Of a DNA stretch of 22,519 nucleotides, positions 1 through 7,246 are shown one piece after another. The stretch lies in assembly GCA_041838515.1 (NCBI GenBank), contig JBGYPP010000052.1, forward strand, positions 1 through 22,519, given 5' to 3'. A model generated the notes under the pieces. It saw only the letters and a program-made list of their open reading frames with translations. It was not told where the DNA came from and made no database searches. Each line of letters opens with the position of its first letter. Within the stretch, counting starts at the first letter, position 1. The stretch comes from JBGYPP01 sp041838515 (GTDB lineage Bacteria > Bacillota > Clostridia > Lachnospirales > Lachnospiraceae). The translations under genes and the position numbers were made by a program.

Positions 1-244
1 GTACGAGAGGACCGGGGCGGACGGGCCGCCGGTGCGCCTGCTGGGCCTCCAGGCCCACGGCAGGGTAGCCGAGCCCGGTAGGGATAAGCGCTGAAGGCAT
101 CTAAGCGCGAAGCCCGCCCCAAGAGAGGCATCCGCGGGGACGCAGTTCCCCCAAGACCCCTTGGAGAACACGAGGAAGATAGGGGCGGGGTGGAAGCGCA
201 GCAATGCGCGGAGCCGACGCCCACTAACGGTCGGGGGCTTGACC
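1..244 (+). rRNA. 23S ribosomal RNA, 3' end (partial)
   Basis: The window opens inside a 23S gene. GTACGAGAGGACCGG at 1-15 is the universally conserved sarcin-ricin loop, the elongation-factor binding site of domain VI. Conserved 3' segments follow: 'ggtagggataagcgctgaa' around 79-97, 'catctaagcgcgaagc' around 99-114, and the terminal 'actaacggtcgggggcttgacc' ending near 244. Only about the last tenth of the gene is present, and the 5' part lies outside the window. The exact mature 3' end is estimated from the usual ending and could be off by several bases. The fragment is rich in GC. No 5S sequence could be recognised downstream. Confidence 0.97.
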
Positions 245-368
245 AAAGGCCGGAACACGATATGTTTTGGCGTCTCGGCAGATCTCGTTTCCCCCCCAGG
301 GGGGTGGTGTTGTGTCCTGGTTCGGTTTTGAGGGCTTGATGGGAAAACATAAGGATGAGGCAGTTAGG

Positions 369-398
369 CACAGAGCGCTTGCGCTTTGTGTTTTTTTT
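369..398 (+). terminator. Intrinsic terminator of the rRNA operon
   Basis: CACAGAGCGC (369-378) pairs with GCGCTTTGTG (381-390) with one G-T wobble. In practice the innermost pairs open to form a loop. Eight T residues follow directly (391-398). A strong GC-containing stem plus a T-run is the classic Rho-independent form. Its position about 125 bp past the 23S end suggests it closes the rRNA transcript. Confidence 0.85.
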
Positions 399-601
399 GC
401 CCACAAAAGGGCGTTGTGTATGGGTTTGTTCCGGATAAGATCCAGGCGGTTTTTTTGGAAGGCAAGAAAATCTTTACGGGTTTTTCTCACTGAAAAAAAC
501 CTCATTTGTTTTTTCTTGCAGGGAAGTTTTTGCCTTAGACAAATCACCTTTCTGTTTCCTTATTTCCTCAGTCATACAATCCCAGGAGTTATGAAAACTT
601 C

Positions 602-630
602 TTGCTTTTTTTCGATTTTTTTTCTACAAT
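602..630 (+). promoter_or_regulatory. Candidate sigma-70/sigma-A promoter for the Na/Pi-cotransporter gene
   Basis: TTGCTT (602-607) and TACAAT (625-630) are separated by 17 bp, which fits a housekeeping promoter. Transcription would start near 637 and give a leader of about 115 nt before the ATG at 754. The leader contains a small hairpin (GGAAGA/TCTTCC around 670-685) and a T8 run near 705-712, so some attenuation is possible. This is prediction from sequence only. Confidence 0.5.
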
Positions 631-753
631 AGAAATGATAGCGCCATCTGCGCCGGGGATTTTGGGCAGGGAAGAGCCTTTCTTCCAGTCTTGGCGTAAA
701 GCCTTTTTTTTTGCGTAAAACTGTACTTGGAGCAGGGGAAAGAGAGGAGCGGC

Positions 754-2529
754 ATGAGTTTTTTTGACTTACTGACCATGGTGGGCGGCTTGGCCTTATT
801 CTTATACGGCATGAGCCTGATGGGGGATGGCCTGTCCAAGGCCTCCGGTGGCCGGCTGGAGATCATTCTGGAGAAATTGACCAGCAGCCCTTTGAAGGCA
901 GTACTGATAGGCACAGCAGTAACGGCAATCATTCAATCCTCCTCTGCCACCACTGTGATGGTTGTGGGCTTTGTCAACAGCGGCATTATGAATTTGCAGC
1001 AGGCCGTGGGTATTATCATGGGCGCCAATGTGGGCACTACCGTTACCTCATGGATACTCAGCCTTTCCGGTATACAGAGCAGCAGCCTGTTTATCCAGCT
1101 GCTCAAGCCCTCTTCCTTTACGCCCATATTGGCCATGGTGGGCGTGATTATGATGATGGTGGCCAAGAAGGACCAGCAGAAGTTTGTTTCCTCCATACTG
1201 ATAGGATTTGCCGTTCTGATTTTTGGCATGGAAACCATGTCGGATTCTGTGGCGCCCTTGGCGGATGTGCCGGAGTTTACCAATATCCTGCTGCAATTCT
1301 CCCACCCCCTGCTGGGCATGCTGGCCGGCTTGGTTTTGACGGCCGTTATCCAGTCCTCCTCTGCCTCCGTGGGCATATTGCAGGCCTTATGTGTCACCGG
1401 AGCCGTCAGCTTTGGCGCGGCCATACCCATAATTATGGGCCAAAATATTGGCACCTGCGTCACCGCCCTGCTCTCCAGCATAGGCGCCAGCAAGAATGCC
1501 AAGAGGGCAGCGCTGATCCATCTGTACTTCAATCTGATAGGCACTATTCTTTTTATGGTCATATTTTACGCCATACACTCTGTACGTCCTTTTGACTTTC
1601 TGGATGATTCCGCCAGCGCCATGGGCATAGCCGTGGTGCACAGCGTGTTCAATATTTCTGCCACCATAGTGCTGATGCCATTTTCCAAGTGGCTGGTAAA
1701 GCTGGCTGAGATGTCCATTCAGGAGGGCACCGCTGCCCAGGAGGAAAATCCGGACAGGAAAGTGCTTTCTCTGCTGGATGCGCGTTTCCTGGATACGCCC
1801 GCCTATGCCGTGGAGCAGAGCCGCATAGTGGCCAAGGCCATGTGCAGGATGTCCAGGGATGCCATGGAAATGGCCACCTCCCTGCTGCGTGAGGGCGCAT
1901 ATAAGGAGGAGGACGCCAACAGGGTGACACAGCTGGAGAGAGAGGTGGATTACTTTGAGGATCAGCTGGGCACGTACCTGGTGCGCCTCTCCAGCCGCAA
2001 TCTCTCGGAAAAGGATAGCCGCCAGCTGTCCGTCATCCTGCACAGCATAGGGGATTTTGAGCGCATAAGCGATCATGCGCGCAACATAGCTGAGGCGGCA
2101 AAGGAGATGCATGAGAAGAAGCTGCATTTTTCCGACAAAGCGCAAAAGGAGCTGCTGATCCTCTTCCGGGCCATACAGGACATACTGCAGCTGACGGAGG
2201 ATGCCTTTCAGCGGGAGGACATGATGGTAGCCAGGAAGATAGAGCCTCTGGAGGAAGTCATAGATGTCATCATCCAGGAGATGAAGCAAAGGCATGTAAA
2301 GCGCCTGCGCAAGGGCAAGTGCACCATAGAACTGGGATTTATACTCTCGGATATTACAACCAATCTGGAGAGGGCCTCGGATCACTGCTCCAATATAGGC
2401 GTCTGTCTATTGGAGGTGTCTGAGGATGAGTACGATACCCATGCCTACCTCAAGAAATTAAAGAATGAGGAAAACAGTGAGTTCCAGGGCAAGGTAAACG
2501 CATACAAGGAGCGCTACCTTCTGCCGTAG
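754..2529 (+). CDS. Na+/phosphate cotransporter family protein with PhoU-like C-terminal domain
   Basis: Probable inner-membrane sodium-coupled phosphate carrier of the NptA/PNaS family, about 591 residues. The membrane part (about 1-320) carries the two family-defining inverted-repeat motifs: QSSSA at residue 61 (ITAI-IQSSSATT context) and QSSSAS at residue 200. Hydrophobic helices surround both. Residues about 350-570 are charged and helical and resemble the PhoU domain found at the end of many bacterial members, which is thought to tune transport. I chose ATG 754 because AGGAG (745-749) sits 4 nt upstream and the protein then starts MSFFDLLTMVGGLALFLYGM, typical of the family; an in-frame TTG at 727 is less likely. 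It has its own promoter and is followed by a 108-bp gap before mscL. Specificity for phosphate is inferred from the family. Confidence 0.93.
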   Translation: MSFFDLLTMVGGLALFLYGMSLMGDGLSKASGGRLEIILEKLTSSPLKAVLIGTAVTAIIQSSSATTVMVVGFVNSGIMNLQQAVGIIMGANVGTTVTSWILSLSGIQSSSLFIQLLKPSSFTPILAMVGVIMMMVAKKDQQKFVSSILIGFAVLIFGMETMSDSVAPLADVPEFTNILLQFSHPLLGMLAGLVLTAVIQSSSASVGILQALCVTGAVSFGAAIPIIMGQNIGTCVTALLSSIGASKNAKRAALIHLYFNLIGTILFMVIFYAIHSVRPFDFLDDSASAMGIAVVHSVFNISATIVLMPFSKWLVKLAEMSIQEGTAAQEENPDRKVLSLLDARFLDTPAYAVEQSRIVAKAMCRMSRDAMEMATSLLREGAYKEEDANRVTQLEREVDYFEDQLGTYLVRLSSRNLSEKDSRQLSVILHSIGDFERISDHARNIAEAAKEMHEKKLHFSDKAQKELLILFRAIQDILQLTEDAFQREDMMVARKIEPLEEVIDVIIQEMKQRHVKRLRKGKCTIELGFILSDITTNLERASDHCSNIGVCLLEVSEDEYDTHAYLKKLKNEENSEFQGKVNAYKERYLLP

Positions 2530-2605
2530 CTGTAGAGGGCAAAGGAGAATAGTTTCCGGCAGGGGCAGGGCCAATGTGCAGATCCCGCCCCAAATGTATG
2601 TCAGG

Positions 2606-2624
2606 TATGCCTGTCGCAGGCATA
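2606..2624 (+). promoter_or_regulatory. Hairpin just upstream of the mscL ribosome binding site
   Basis: TATGCCTG (2606-2613) and CAGGCATA (2617-2624) form a perfect 8-bp stem with a TCG loop. There is no T-run after it, so it does not look like a terminator. It ends a few bases before the AGGAGG of mscL. It could affect translation or protect a processed 5' end; no function is shown. Confidence 0.4.
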
Positions 2625-2637
2625 GGATAGGAGGAAT

Positions 2638-3084
2638 ATGAACAAGGCCAATGGTTGGTTAAAGGAGTTTCAAAAGTTTGTTCTGCGGGGGAATGTGCTG
2701 GATATGGCCGTGGGTGTGATTATAGGCGGCGCCTTTACCGGCATAGTCAGCTCCCTTAATGCGGATATCATAAGCCCCCTGCTGGGCATATTTGGCGGCA
2801 TGGATTTTAGCAGCTACAAGCTGGTTTTGGGCAGTGGAGAGGGAGCGCCCGTGCTTGCCTACGGCAATTTCCTGACAGCCGTGGTGAACTTCCTGATCAC
2901 AGCCTTTGTCATCTTTTTGCTGGTCAAGTCCATTAATGGCCTGCATGCCAGGATACTGCCCAAGGAGCCGGCGGCTCCTGCCGTAAAGACCTGCCCTTTC
3001 TGCCAGAGCAGCATATCTGTCAAGGCCAGCCGCTGTCCTCACTGCACATCCGAGCTGCCCCAGCAGGAGCCGGAGGCAAAGTAG
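2638..3084 (+). CDS. mscL: Large-conductance mechanosensitive channel MscL with C-terminal zinc ribbon
   Basis: Forms a homo-oligomeric membrane pore that opens under high membrane tension and releases solutes during hypo-osmotic shock. The N-terminal region (MNKANGWLKEFQKFVLRGN) leads into the first membrane helix (about 18-45), which includes the typical DMAVGVIIGGAFTGIV stretch lining the pore. The second helix is about 78-97 (NFLITAFVIFLLVK). The usual cytoplasmic helix is replaced or extended by a zinc-ribbon-like tail with CxxC pairs at C119/C122 and C133/C136, a form seen in many clostridial MscL proteins. Length is 148 residues, close to the family norm. The ATG has a strong SD (AGGAGG, spacing about 4-5). 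The metal-binding role of the tail is inferred from the cysteines. Confidence 0.95.
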   Translation: MNKANGWLKEFQKFVLRGNVLDMAVGVIIGGAFTGIVSSLNADIISPLLGIFGGMDFSSYKLVLGSGEGAPVLAYGNFLTAVVNFLITAFVIFLLVKSINGLHARILPKEPAAPAVKTCPFCQSSISVKASRCPHCTSELPQQEPEAK

Positions 3085-3112
3085 CCCCGGCTGATGCCGG
3101 ATTGGAGGCAAA

Positions 3113-3997
3113 ATGAAGATTTCTTCCCTGTTTGACGGGCATCGCCCCATACTCTCCTTTGAGATATTTCCGCCCAAAAAGGATGCGGCGCTGCAAAATA
3201 TAGATGCCACGCTGGAGATTTTGGCCAAGCTGCGGCCGGATTTTATCTCTGTCACCTTTGGCGCCGGCGGAGAGGGCGCGCGCAACAGAACTATAGAACT
3301 AGCCGCAAAAATCAAACACCAGTACGATATTGAGCCTTTGGTGCATATGACCTGTCTGGGATATGGCCGTGAGGAAATAGACAGGCTGGTGGAGGCTCTG
3401 GACAAGCAGGGATTGCAGAACGTGCTGGCCTTGCGGGGGGATGCCCATCCGGACTTGCCGCCCCGGCAGGATTTTGGATATGCCCAGGATTTGACGGCTT
3501 ATCTGCGCGCCCAAGGGGATTTTTGCGTGGGCGGGGCCTGTTATCCGGAAAAGCATCCGGAGTCTCCGGACCGCATCCGGGATATACACAGGCTGCGGGA
3601 GAAGGTGGACAGGGGGGCGGATTTTTTGATCAGCCAGCTGTTCTTTGAGAATGCGCTGTTTATGGACTTTGTCGAGGATGCGCGTATAGCCGGCATACAG
3701 GCGCCCATTTTGGCAGGTATTATGCCAGTGATCAACAAGGCCCAGATACAGCGCATAGTCAGCCTCTGCGGGGCTTCAGTGCCTGAGCGCTTCCGCCGTA
3801 TTATGGACAGATTTGAATTTGACAAGGAGGCCCTTTTTGACGCCGGCATGGCTTATGCGCTGGCGCAGATCATAGACCTGCTGGCAGTGGAGGTAGATGG
3901 AATACATCTGTATACCATGAACAATCCGGTGGTGGCCAGGCGCATTTGCGAGGGCATAGAACATATATTGCCGGCCAGCGTGAGAAAGCAGGACTAG
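3113..3997 (+). CDS. metF: Methylenetetrahydrofolate reductase
   Basis: Reduces 5,10-methylenetetrahydrofolate to 5-methyltetrahydrofolate with FAD, feeding methionine synthesis (or, in acetogens, the Wood-Ljungdahl methyl branch). At 294 residues it matches the bacterial MetF TIM barrel. Family landmarks are SFEIFPPK near residue 15-22 with the catalytic-type Glu, VTFGAGGEGARNRT (about 47-60), LALRGD (about 104-109), the ACYPEKHPES stretch, FLISQLFF, and ILAGIMPV. The ATG is preceded by GGAGG (spacing about 5). It sits 28 bp after mscL and 19 bp before yicC, so co-transcription is likely. No methionine synthase or metV-like partner lies in the window, so the pathway use cannot be decided here. 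Confidence 0.95.
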   Translation: MKISSLFDGHRPILSFEIFPPKKDAALQNIDATLEILAKLRPDFISVTFGAGGEGARNRTIELAAKIKHQYDIEPLVHMTCLGYGREEIDRLVEALDKQGLQNVLALRGDAHPDLPPRQDFGYAQDLTAYLRAQGDFCVGGACYPEKHPESPDRIRDIHRLREKVDRGADFLISQLFFENALFMDFVEDARIAGIQAPILAGIMPVINKAQIQRIVSLCGASVPERFRRIMDRFEFDKEALFDAGMAYALAQIIDLLAVEVDGIHLYTMNNPVVARRICEGIEHILPASVRKQD

Positions 3998-4016
3998 CGG
4001 GGCATAAGGAGGTTTT

Positions 4017-4895
4017 GTGGTTTTTAGCATGACGGGATATGGCCGGGGTGAAGCGGCCAGGCACTGGGGCCGGATACGGGTGGAATTGCGTTCGGTCAAC
4101 CATAGGTATTTGGATTTGAATATGAAAATGCCCAAGCCTCTTCTGGGCTTGGAGGGCGGCCTGCGGCAGTATTGCAAGAAGTCCATAGGACGGGGCAAGG
4201 TGGATGTCTTTGTCCATATGGAGCATACGGTCTGTGGGCCGGGAAGCAGCCTCTGTCAGAAGGAGTTGGCAGCGGTGTGGCTCCGTTCCCTGCGCAGCCT
4301 GGGGGAGGAGCTGGGTCTGCGGGATGATCTGGCCTTATCCCATATCTGCGGCCTGCCGGGTGTGCTGGATCTGGGTGAGTCCCGGGAGGAGGAGGGGGAT
4401 CTGGAGTCCCTGTTGCGGGAGGCCATGGATCTGGCCATGGAGGGTTTTTCCAAGGCCCGTTCCGCCGAGGGCGCATTTTTGCAGAGGGATTTGGAGGAGA
4501 AATTGCTCGGACTGGAGGCCTGTCTGGAGCAGGTCAATGGGCTTTGGCCCCAGGCCCATGCCCTGTACCAAAACCGCCTGCGGGAGCGCATGGAGGAATT
4601 TTTGTCCAAGGGGGATTGGCTGGAGGAACGCATAGCGGCCGAGGCAGCCCTGTTGGCAGAGAAGGCTTGTATAGATGAGGAATGTGTGCGCTTGGCCAGC
4701 CATATAGAGGGCATGCGGGTCCAGTTGGCCAAGGGAGGCGCAGTGGGCCGGCAGTTGGATTTTCTGGCGCAGGAGATGCACCGGGAGGCCAATACCATAC
4801 TCTCAAAGGCGGGTGAGGCAAGGATATCCGCCCTGGGCATAGAGCTGAAGAGCCGTATTGAGCAGATACGGGAGCAGGTGCAAAACCTGGAATAG
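4017..4895 (+). CDS. yicC: YicC family endoribonuclease
   Basis: Member of the YicC/YloC family, described as metal-dependent endoribonucleases involved in RNA turnover. The protein starts MVFSMTGYGRGEA, matching the nearly invariant SMTGYGRG start. It continues with ELRSVNHRYLDLNMKMP (about 26-42), also a family hallmark. The C-terminal domain (about 205-292, DUF1732) includes GRQLDFLAQEMHREANTILSKA and ends near IEQIREQVQNLE, as expected. Length 292 is normal. The start is GTG at 4017, supported by AAGGAGG at 4006-4012 with 4-nt spacing; the internal ATG at 4029 would cut the conserved start. It is followed 9 bp later by remA, the conserved order in Clostridia and Bacilli. Confidence 0.94.
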   Translation: MVFSMTGYGRGEAARHWGRIRVELRSVNHRYLDLNMKMPKPLLGLEGGLRQYCKKSIGRGKVDVFVHMEHTVCGPGSSLCQKELAAVWLRSLRSLGEELGLRDDLALSHICGLPGVLDLGESREEEGDLESLLREAMDLAMEGFSKARSAEGAFLQRDLEEKLLGLEACLEQVNGLWPQAHALYQNRLRERMEEFLSKGDWLEERIAAEAALLAEKACIDEECVRLASHIEGMRVQLAKGGAVGRQLDFLAQEMHREANTILSKAGEARISALGIELKSRIEQIREQVQNLE

Positions 4896-4904
4896 GGGGC
4901 CGTC

Positions 4905-5189
4905 ATGGGGGAATTGATCCATATAGGCTTTGGAAATATAGTCAATACGGCAAAAATCGTGGCCATAGTGTCGCCGGATTCTGCGCCCATTAAGCGGCTG
5001 GTGCACAGGGCCAAGGCGGAGGGATCGGCCATAGACGCCACCCAGGGCCGCAAAACCAAGGCCGTATTGATGATGGAGAACAATCAGCTGGTACTCTCCG
5101 CCCTGCTGCCGGAAACCATACAGAGGCGGGCCATGAGCGGAGCCGGAGAGGAGCCTGAGGAGGCTGGGCAGGGCTTGGGCAGGGCATAG
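4905..5189 (+). CDS. remA: RemA family extracellular-matrix regulator (DUF370)
   Basis: Small DNA-binding regulator; in Bacillus subtilis RemA activates biofilm matrix and osmoprotection genes. The core INIGFGNIV-like start (here IHIGFGNIVN), AIVSPDSAPIKRLV (about 24-37) and the DATQGRKTKAVL stretch (about 45-56) match the family very closely. The tail after about residue 80 (acidic, Gly-rich) extends beyond the usual end and is probably unstructured. It sits between yicC and gmk, exactly where remA lies in many Firmicutes. Separation is 9 bp from yicC and 30 bp to gmk, so one transcript is likely. Its target genes in this organism are unknown. Confidence 0.93.
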   Translation: MGELIHIGFGNIVNTAKIVAIVSPDSAPIKRLVHRAKAEGSAIDATQGRKTKAVLMMENNQLVLSALLPETIQRRAMSGAGEEPEEAGQGLGRA

Positions 5190-5219
5190 GGCCGGAGAGA
5201 GGAATAGAAAGAGGATAAG

Positions 5220-5861
5220 GTGAAAAAAAAGGGTATATTGGTGGTTTTGTCCGGTTTTTCCGGGGCGGGAAAGGGAACCCTGGTCAGGGAGCTGTTGGCA
5301 AAATATGATACATATACCCTGTCCACGTCCATGACCACCAGGCAGCCCAGGCCGGGGGAGCAGGAGGGCAGGGAGTACTTCTTCCGTTCCAAGGAGGAAT
5401 TTGAAAAGAGCATAGAGGAGGGGGGGCTGTTGGAGTACGCCTCCTACTGCGGAAATTACTACGGCACGCCCAAGGCCTTTGTGGAGGAGGCGCTGGAGCA
5501 GGGCAGGGATGTTTTGCTGGAGATAGAGATACAGGGCGGGTGGCAGATTAAGAATATGCTGCCCCAGGCCCTGCTGGTGTTTGTGACTCCTCCTAATGGG
5601 GAGGAGCTGCGCCGCCGACTGGAGGGACGGGGGACTGAGAGCCGGGAGGTGGTTTGCGGCAGGCTGGCCCGGGCTGTTGAGGAGGCCCGGGGCATGGAGT
5701 CTTATGATGCCGTGCTGGTGAATGACGATTTGGCCGCTTGTGTGGAGGATCTGCACCATCTGATCCAGAGCGCCAAGGCCTCTCCCTTGCGGCAGATGGG
5801 ATTTCTGGAGGAGCTGCGCAGGGATTTGTCGCAATTCGCCCAGGCCTGTCCTGTGCAATAG
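5220..5861 (+). CDS. gmk: Guanylate kinase
   Basis: Phosphorylates GMP to GDP with ATP, an essential cytoplasmic step in guanine nucleotide synthesis. The P-loop SGFSGAGKGT spans residues 11-20. The GMP-binding region follows with STSMTTRQPRPGEQEGREYFF (S/T-T-R-x-P-R-x-GE pattern). The lid and base-binding stretch GNYYGTPKAFVEEAL and the LEIEIQGGWQIK segment match the family. Length 213 is normal. Start is GTG at 5220 with a purine-rich SD (GAGGATAAGG region). It stands in the yicC-remA-gmk block. A non-canonical gene is inserted between it and rpoZ, its usual partner. Confidence 0.96.
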   Translation: MKKKGILVVLSGFSGAGKGTLVRELLAKYDTYTLSTSMTTRQPRPGEQEGREYFFRSKEEFEKSIEEGGLLEYASYCGNYYGTPKAFVEEALEQGRDVLLEIEIQGGWQIKNMLPQALLVFVTPPNGEELRRRLEGRGTESREVVCGRLARAVEEARGMESYDAVLVNDDLAACVEDLHHLIQSAKASPLRQMGFLEELRRDLSQFAQACPVQ

Positions 5862-5891
5862 GCTGGCGGCGGGCCGGAATGGCAAAGGGGG

Positions 5892-6593
5892 ATGGCTGTG
5901 ACAAGAGTGCTGTTATTGTGCAAATCGGAGGATGCCTATGGCTTGCAGCAGGGGCTGGAGAATAAGGGGGCTGAGGTATGCCCTTATCACAGTCCTCTTA
6001 CTGTGGAGGTCTTGGAGGCCATAGATCCGGACTGGGTGATCAGCCATAATTATCCCTATATAGTTCCAGAGGAGGTCATATGCGCGCGGCAGGGTCGGAT
6101 ATTGAACCTGCACAGTTCGCTGCTGCCCTGGAATAGGGGAGCCTCCCCCAATCTGTGGAGCATCTTGGAGGATACGCCCAAGGGAGTCAGCATACATCAG
6201 ATGGAAAAGGGCTTGGATACCGGCCCTATACTGTGGCAAAAGGAGATCTATTTTGGTTCTGGGGAGAGCCTGGCCTCGTCCTATAGACGCCTAAATCAAG
6301 AGTTGGCAGACCTGTTGCTGGAGAATTGGGAAAACCTGCTGGAGGGTTTGTATACGCCCAGAGTCCAGGAGGGCAGGGGCAGCTATCACCGGAAGAGGGA
6401 TTTGGATAGACTGCTGGCGGGCCGTGAGTTGGATTACTCCATGCGCATGGAGGATTTCAAGGCCTGGGTCTGGGGCGGAGCATGCAGGGCGCCGGAGGAG
6501 CATCCCACAGCCCCGGGGGAGCATCCCACAGCCCCGGGGGAGGAAAGGGGCGGGCCGGAAACCCATGGGGTTCGAGAAGCGAAAGCGCCTTGA
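5892..6593 (+). CDS. Formyltransferase family protein (sugar N-formyltransferase-like)
   Basis: Probable 10-formyltetrahydrofolate-dependent formyltransferase. The catalytic Asn-His-Asp set is visible as N72 and H74 in LNLHSSLLPWNRGA and D109 in KGLDTGPIL, the arrangement shared by Fmt, PurN and sugar N-formyltransferases. The NRGASPNLWSILEDTPKGVSIHQ run resembles formyltransferases of surface-sugar pathways more than PurN. At 233 residues it lacks the C-terminal domain of methionyl-tRNA formyltransferase. The last about 45 residues are Gly/Pro/Glu-rich and contain a perfect two-copy 7-residue repeat (6501-6542). It lies 30 bp after gmk; the ATG at 5892 has only a weak SD (AAAGGGG). The substrate cannot be told from sequence. 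Confidence 0.82.
   Translation: MAVTRVLLLCKSEDAYGLQQGLENKGAEVCPYHSPLTVEVLEAIDPDWVISHNYPYIVPEEVICARQGRILNLHSSLLPWNRGASPNLWSILEDTPKGVSIHQMEKGLDTGPILWQKEIYFGSGESLASSYRRLNQELADLLLENWENLLEGLYTPRVQEGRGSYHRKRDLDRLLAGRELDYSMRMEDFKAWVWGGACRAPEEHPTAPGEHPTAPGEERGGPETHGVREAKAP
6501..6542 (+). repeat. Perfect 21-bp tandem duplication (7-codon unit, two copies)
   Basis: The 21-bp unit starting CATCCCACAGCCCC occurs twice without a mismatch (6501-6521 and 6522-6542). It encodes HPTAPGE twice in the tail of the formyltransferase-like gene. Identity at all three codon positions indicates a recent duplication, and the reading frame is kept. Confidence 0.95.
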
Positions 6594-6685
6594 TTTTGCC
6601 CAGTGCCCTGGCTGAAAAAAGGCCGGCCGGGATGGGGCGCCGCAGTGTTTTTTTAGCAGCAAAAATGTGATTCTGTCGGATTTTG

Positions 6686-6716
6686 TTTACACAAACCCTG
6701 GGAAATATGCTAAAAT
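6686..6716 (+). promoter_or_regulatory. Candidate promoter of rpoZ
   Basis: TTTACA (6686-6691) and TAAAAT (6711-6716) are 19 bp apart. TG at 6708-6709 one base before the -10 gives an extended -10 element, which can offset the long spacer. The predicted start near 6722 leaves a leader of about 29 nt with the rpoZ SD. It suggests rpoZ can be transcribed independently of gmk. Confidence 0.6.
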
Positions 6717-6750
6717 GATTAGATAGTGGATTTTTGGAAAGGAGATTTCT

Positions 6751-7092
6751 ATGTTGCATCCCTCATACAGCGATCTGATGAAAGCGGTGAATGCCGATGT
6801 GGAGCCGGGGGAGGAGCCTGTGGTCAACAGCCGGTATTCTATAGTTATGGCTACAGCCAAGCGCGCCAGGCAGCTGGTGGCCGGTTCCAAGCCCATGGTT
6901 TTTGCCAAGGATAGAAAGCCCCTGTCTGTGGCCGTAGATGAGATAGGCGGCGGCCATGTGCGTATTCTGACCGAGGCAGCCATTCCCGAGGAGGCATATC
7001 CGGAGGAGGTTCCGGAGCAGGACAATGTGCTCCTGGAGGAGGATTTTGTCACGGCTGGGGAGGCGGAGGAGTTCCCACCCTCTGAGGAATAA
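6751..7092 (+). CDS. rpoZ: DNA-directed RNA polymerase omega subunit
   Basis: Small subunit that helps fold and hold beta' in RNA polymerase. The start MLHPSYSDLMKAVN, the NSRYSIVMATAKRARQLV core (about 26-43) with the conserved ATAKRARQ helix, and KPLSVAVDEI (about 57-66) are standard omega signatures. The C-terminal about 40 residues are very acidic (runs of Glu) and probably disordered, making it 113 residues, longer than the roughly 70-90 residues common in the family. Start ATG 6751 is preceded by GGAAAGGAG with good spacing. A promoter at 6686-6716 lies just upstream. The gap to rimO is 154 bp and contains a strong hairpin. Confidence 0.94.
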   Translation: MLHPSYSDLMKAVNADVEPGEEPVVNSRYSIVMATAKRARQLVAGSKPMVFAKDRKPLSVAVDEIGGGHVRILTEAAIPEEAYPEEVPEQDNVLLEEDFVTAGEAEEFPPSEE

Positions 7093-7194
7093 GCGGCATG
7101 ACAAGATCGGAGGTCCGGCGCTCCGTGTCTATCGGCGGGAGATGGGTTTGGGCATATGCAGGTTTTTCTGCGTAATCAATAGATGTATGGTTTG

Positions 7195-7225
7195 CGCCAG
7201 GCTGGGCGTATTGCCCGGCTTGGCG
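7195..7225 (+). promoter_or_regulatory. Strong hairpin before rimO (attenuator or weak terminator)
   Basis: Positions 7195-7207 pair with 7213-7225 over 13 bp (two G-T wobbles, mostly GC) around the loop GTATT. TTTGGATTTTT follows, an interrupted T-tract. The hairpin ends 21 nt before the rimO ATG and 11 nt before its SD. It could end part of the rpoZ transcript or attenuate rimO. No separate rimO promoter downstream of it could be recognised. Confidence 0.6.
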
Positions 7226-7246
7226 TTTGGATTTTTGGGAGTTGGA

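Larger units (their letters stand above)
245..753. other. Intergenic spacer between 23S and the phosphate transporter gene
   Basis: This 509-bp spacer has no convincing gene. It holds a C-run/G-run palindrome near 291-306, the rRNA operon terminator (369-398), a weaker AT-rich hairpin (GGTTTTT 479-485 with AAAAACC 495-501), and several T-runs. A promoter-like pair at 602-630 probably drives the next gene. Short open frames on both strands (about 107 and 121 codons) are rich in Phe, Lys and Arg, lack SD sites and resemble no family I know. No 5S rRNA or tRNA was seen. Confidence 0.7.

Noticed and set aside
250..368. Possible 5S rRNA (CCGGAACACGA near 250-260)
   Set aside because: The match to the 5S CCGAACACGG-type element is short, and the rest of the 5S fold is absent.
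267..632. 121-codon + frame after the rRNA operon
   Set aside because: It runs through the terminator at 369-398, has no SD, and its product is Phe/Arg-rich low-complexity sequence.
1387..2385. 332-codon open frame on the - strand across the phosphate transporter gene
   Set aside because: Antisense of a conserved membrane protein gene; composition is typical of a shadow frame.
5892..6593. Methionyl-tRNA formyltransferase (fmt)
   Set aside because: Too short and missing the C-terminal tRNA-binding domain; the core resembles sugar formyltransferases more.
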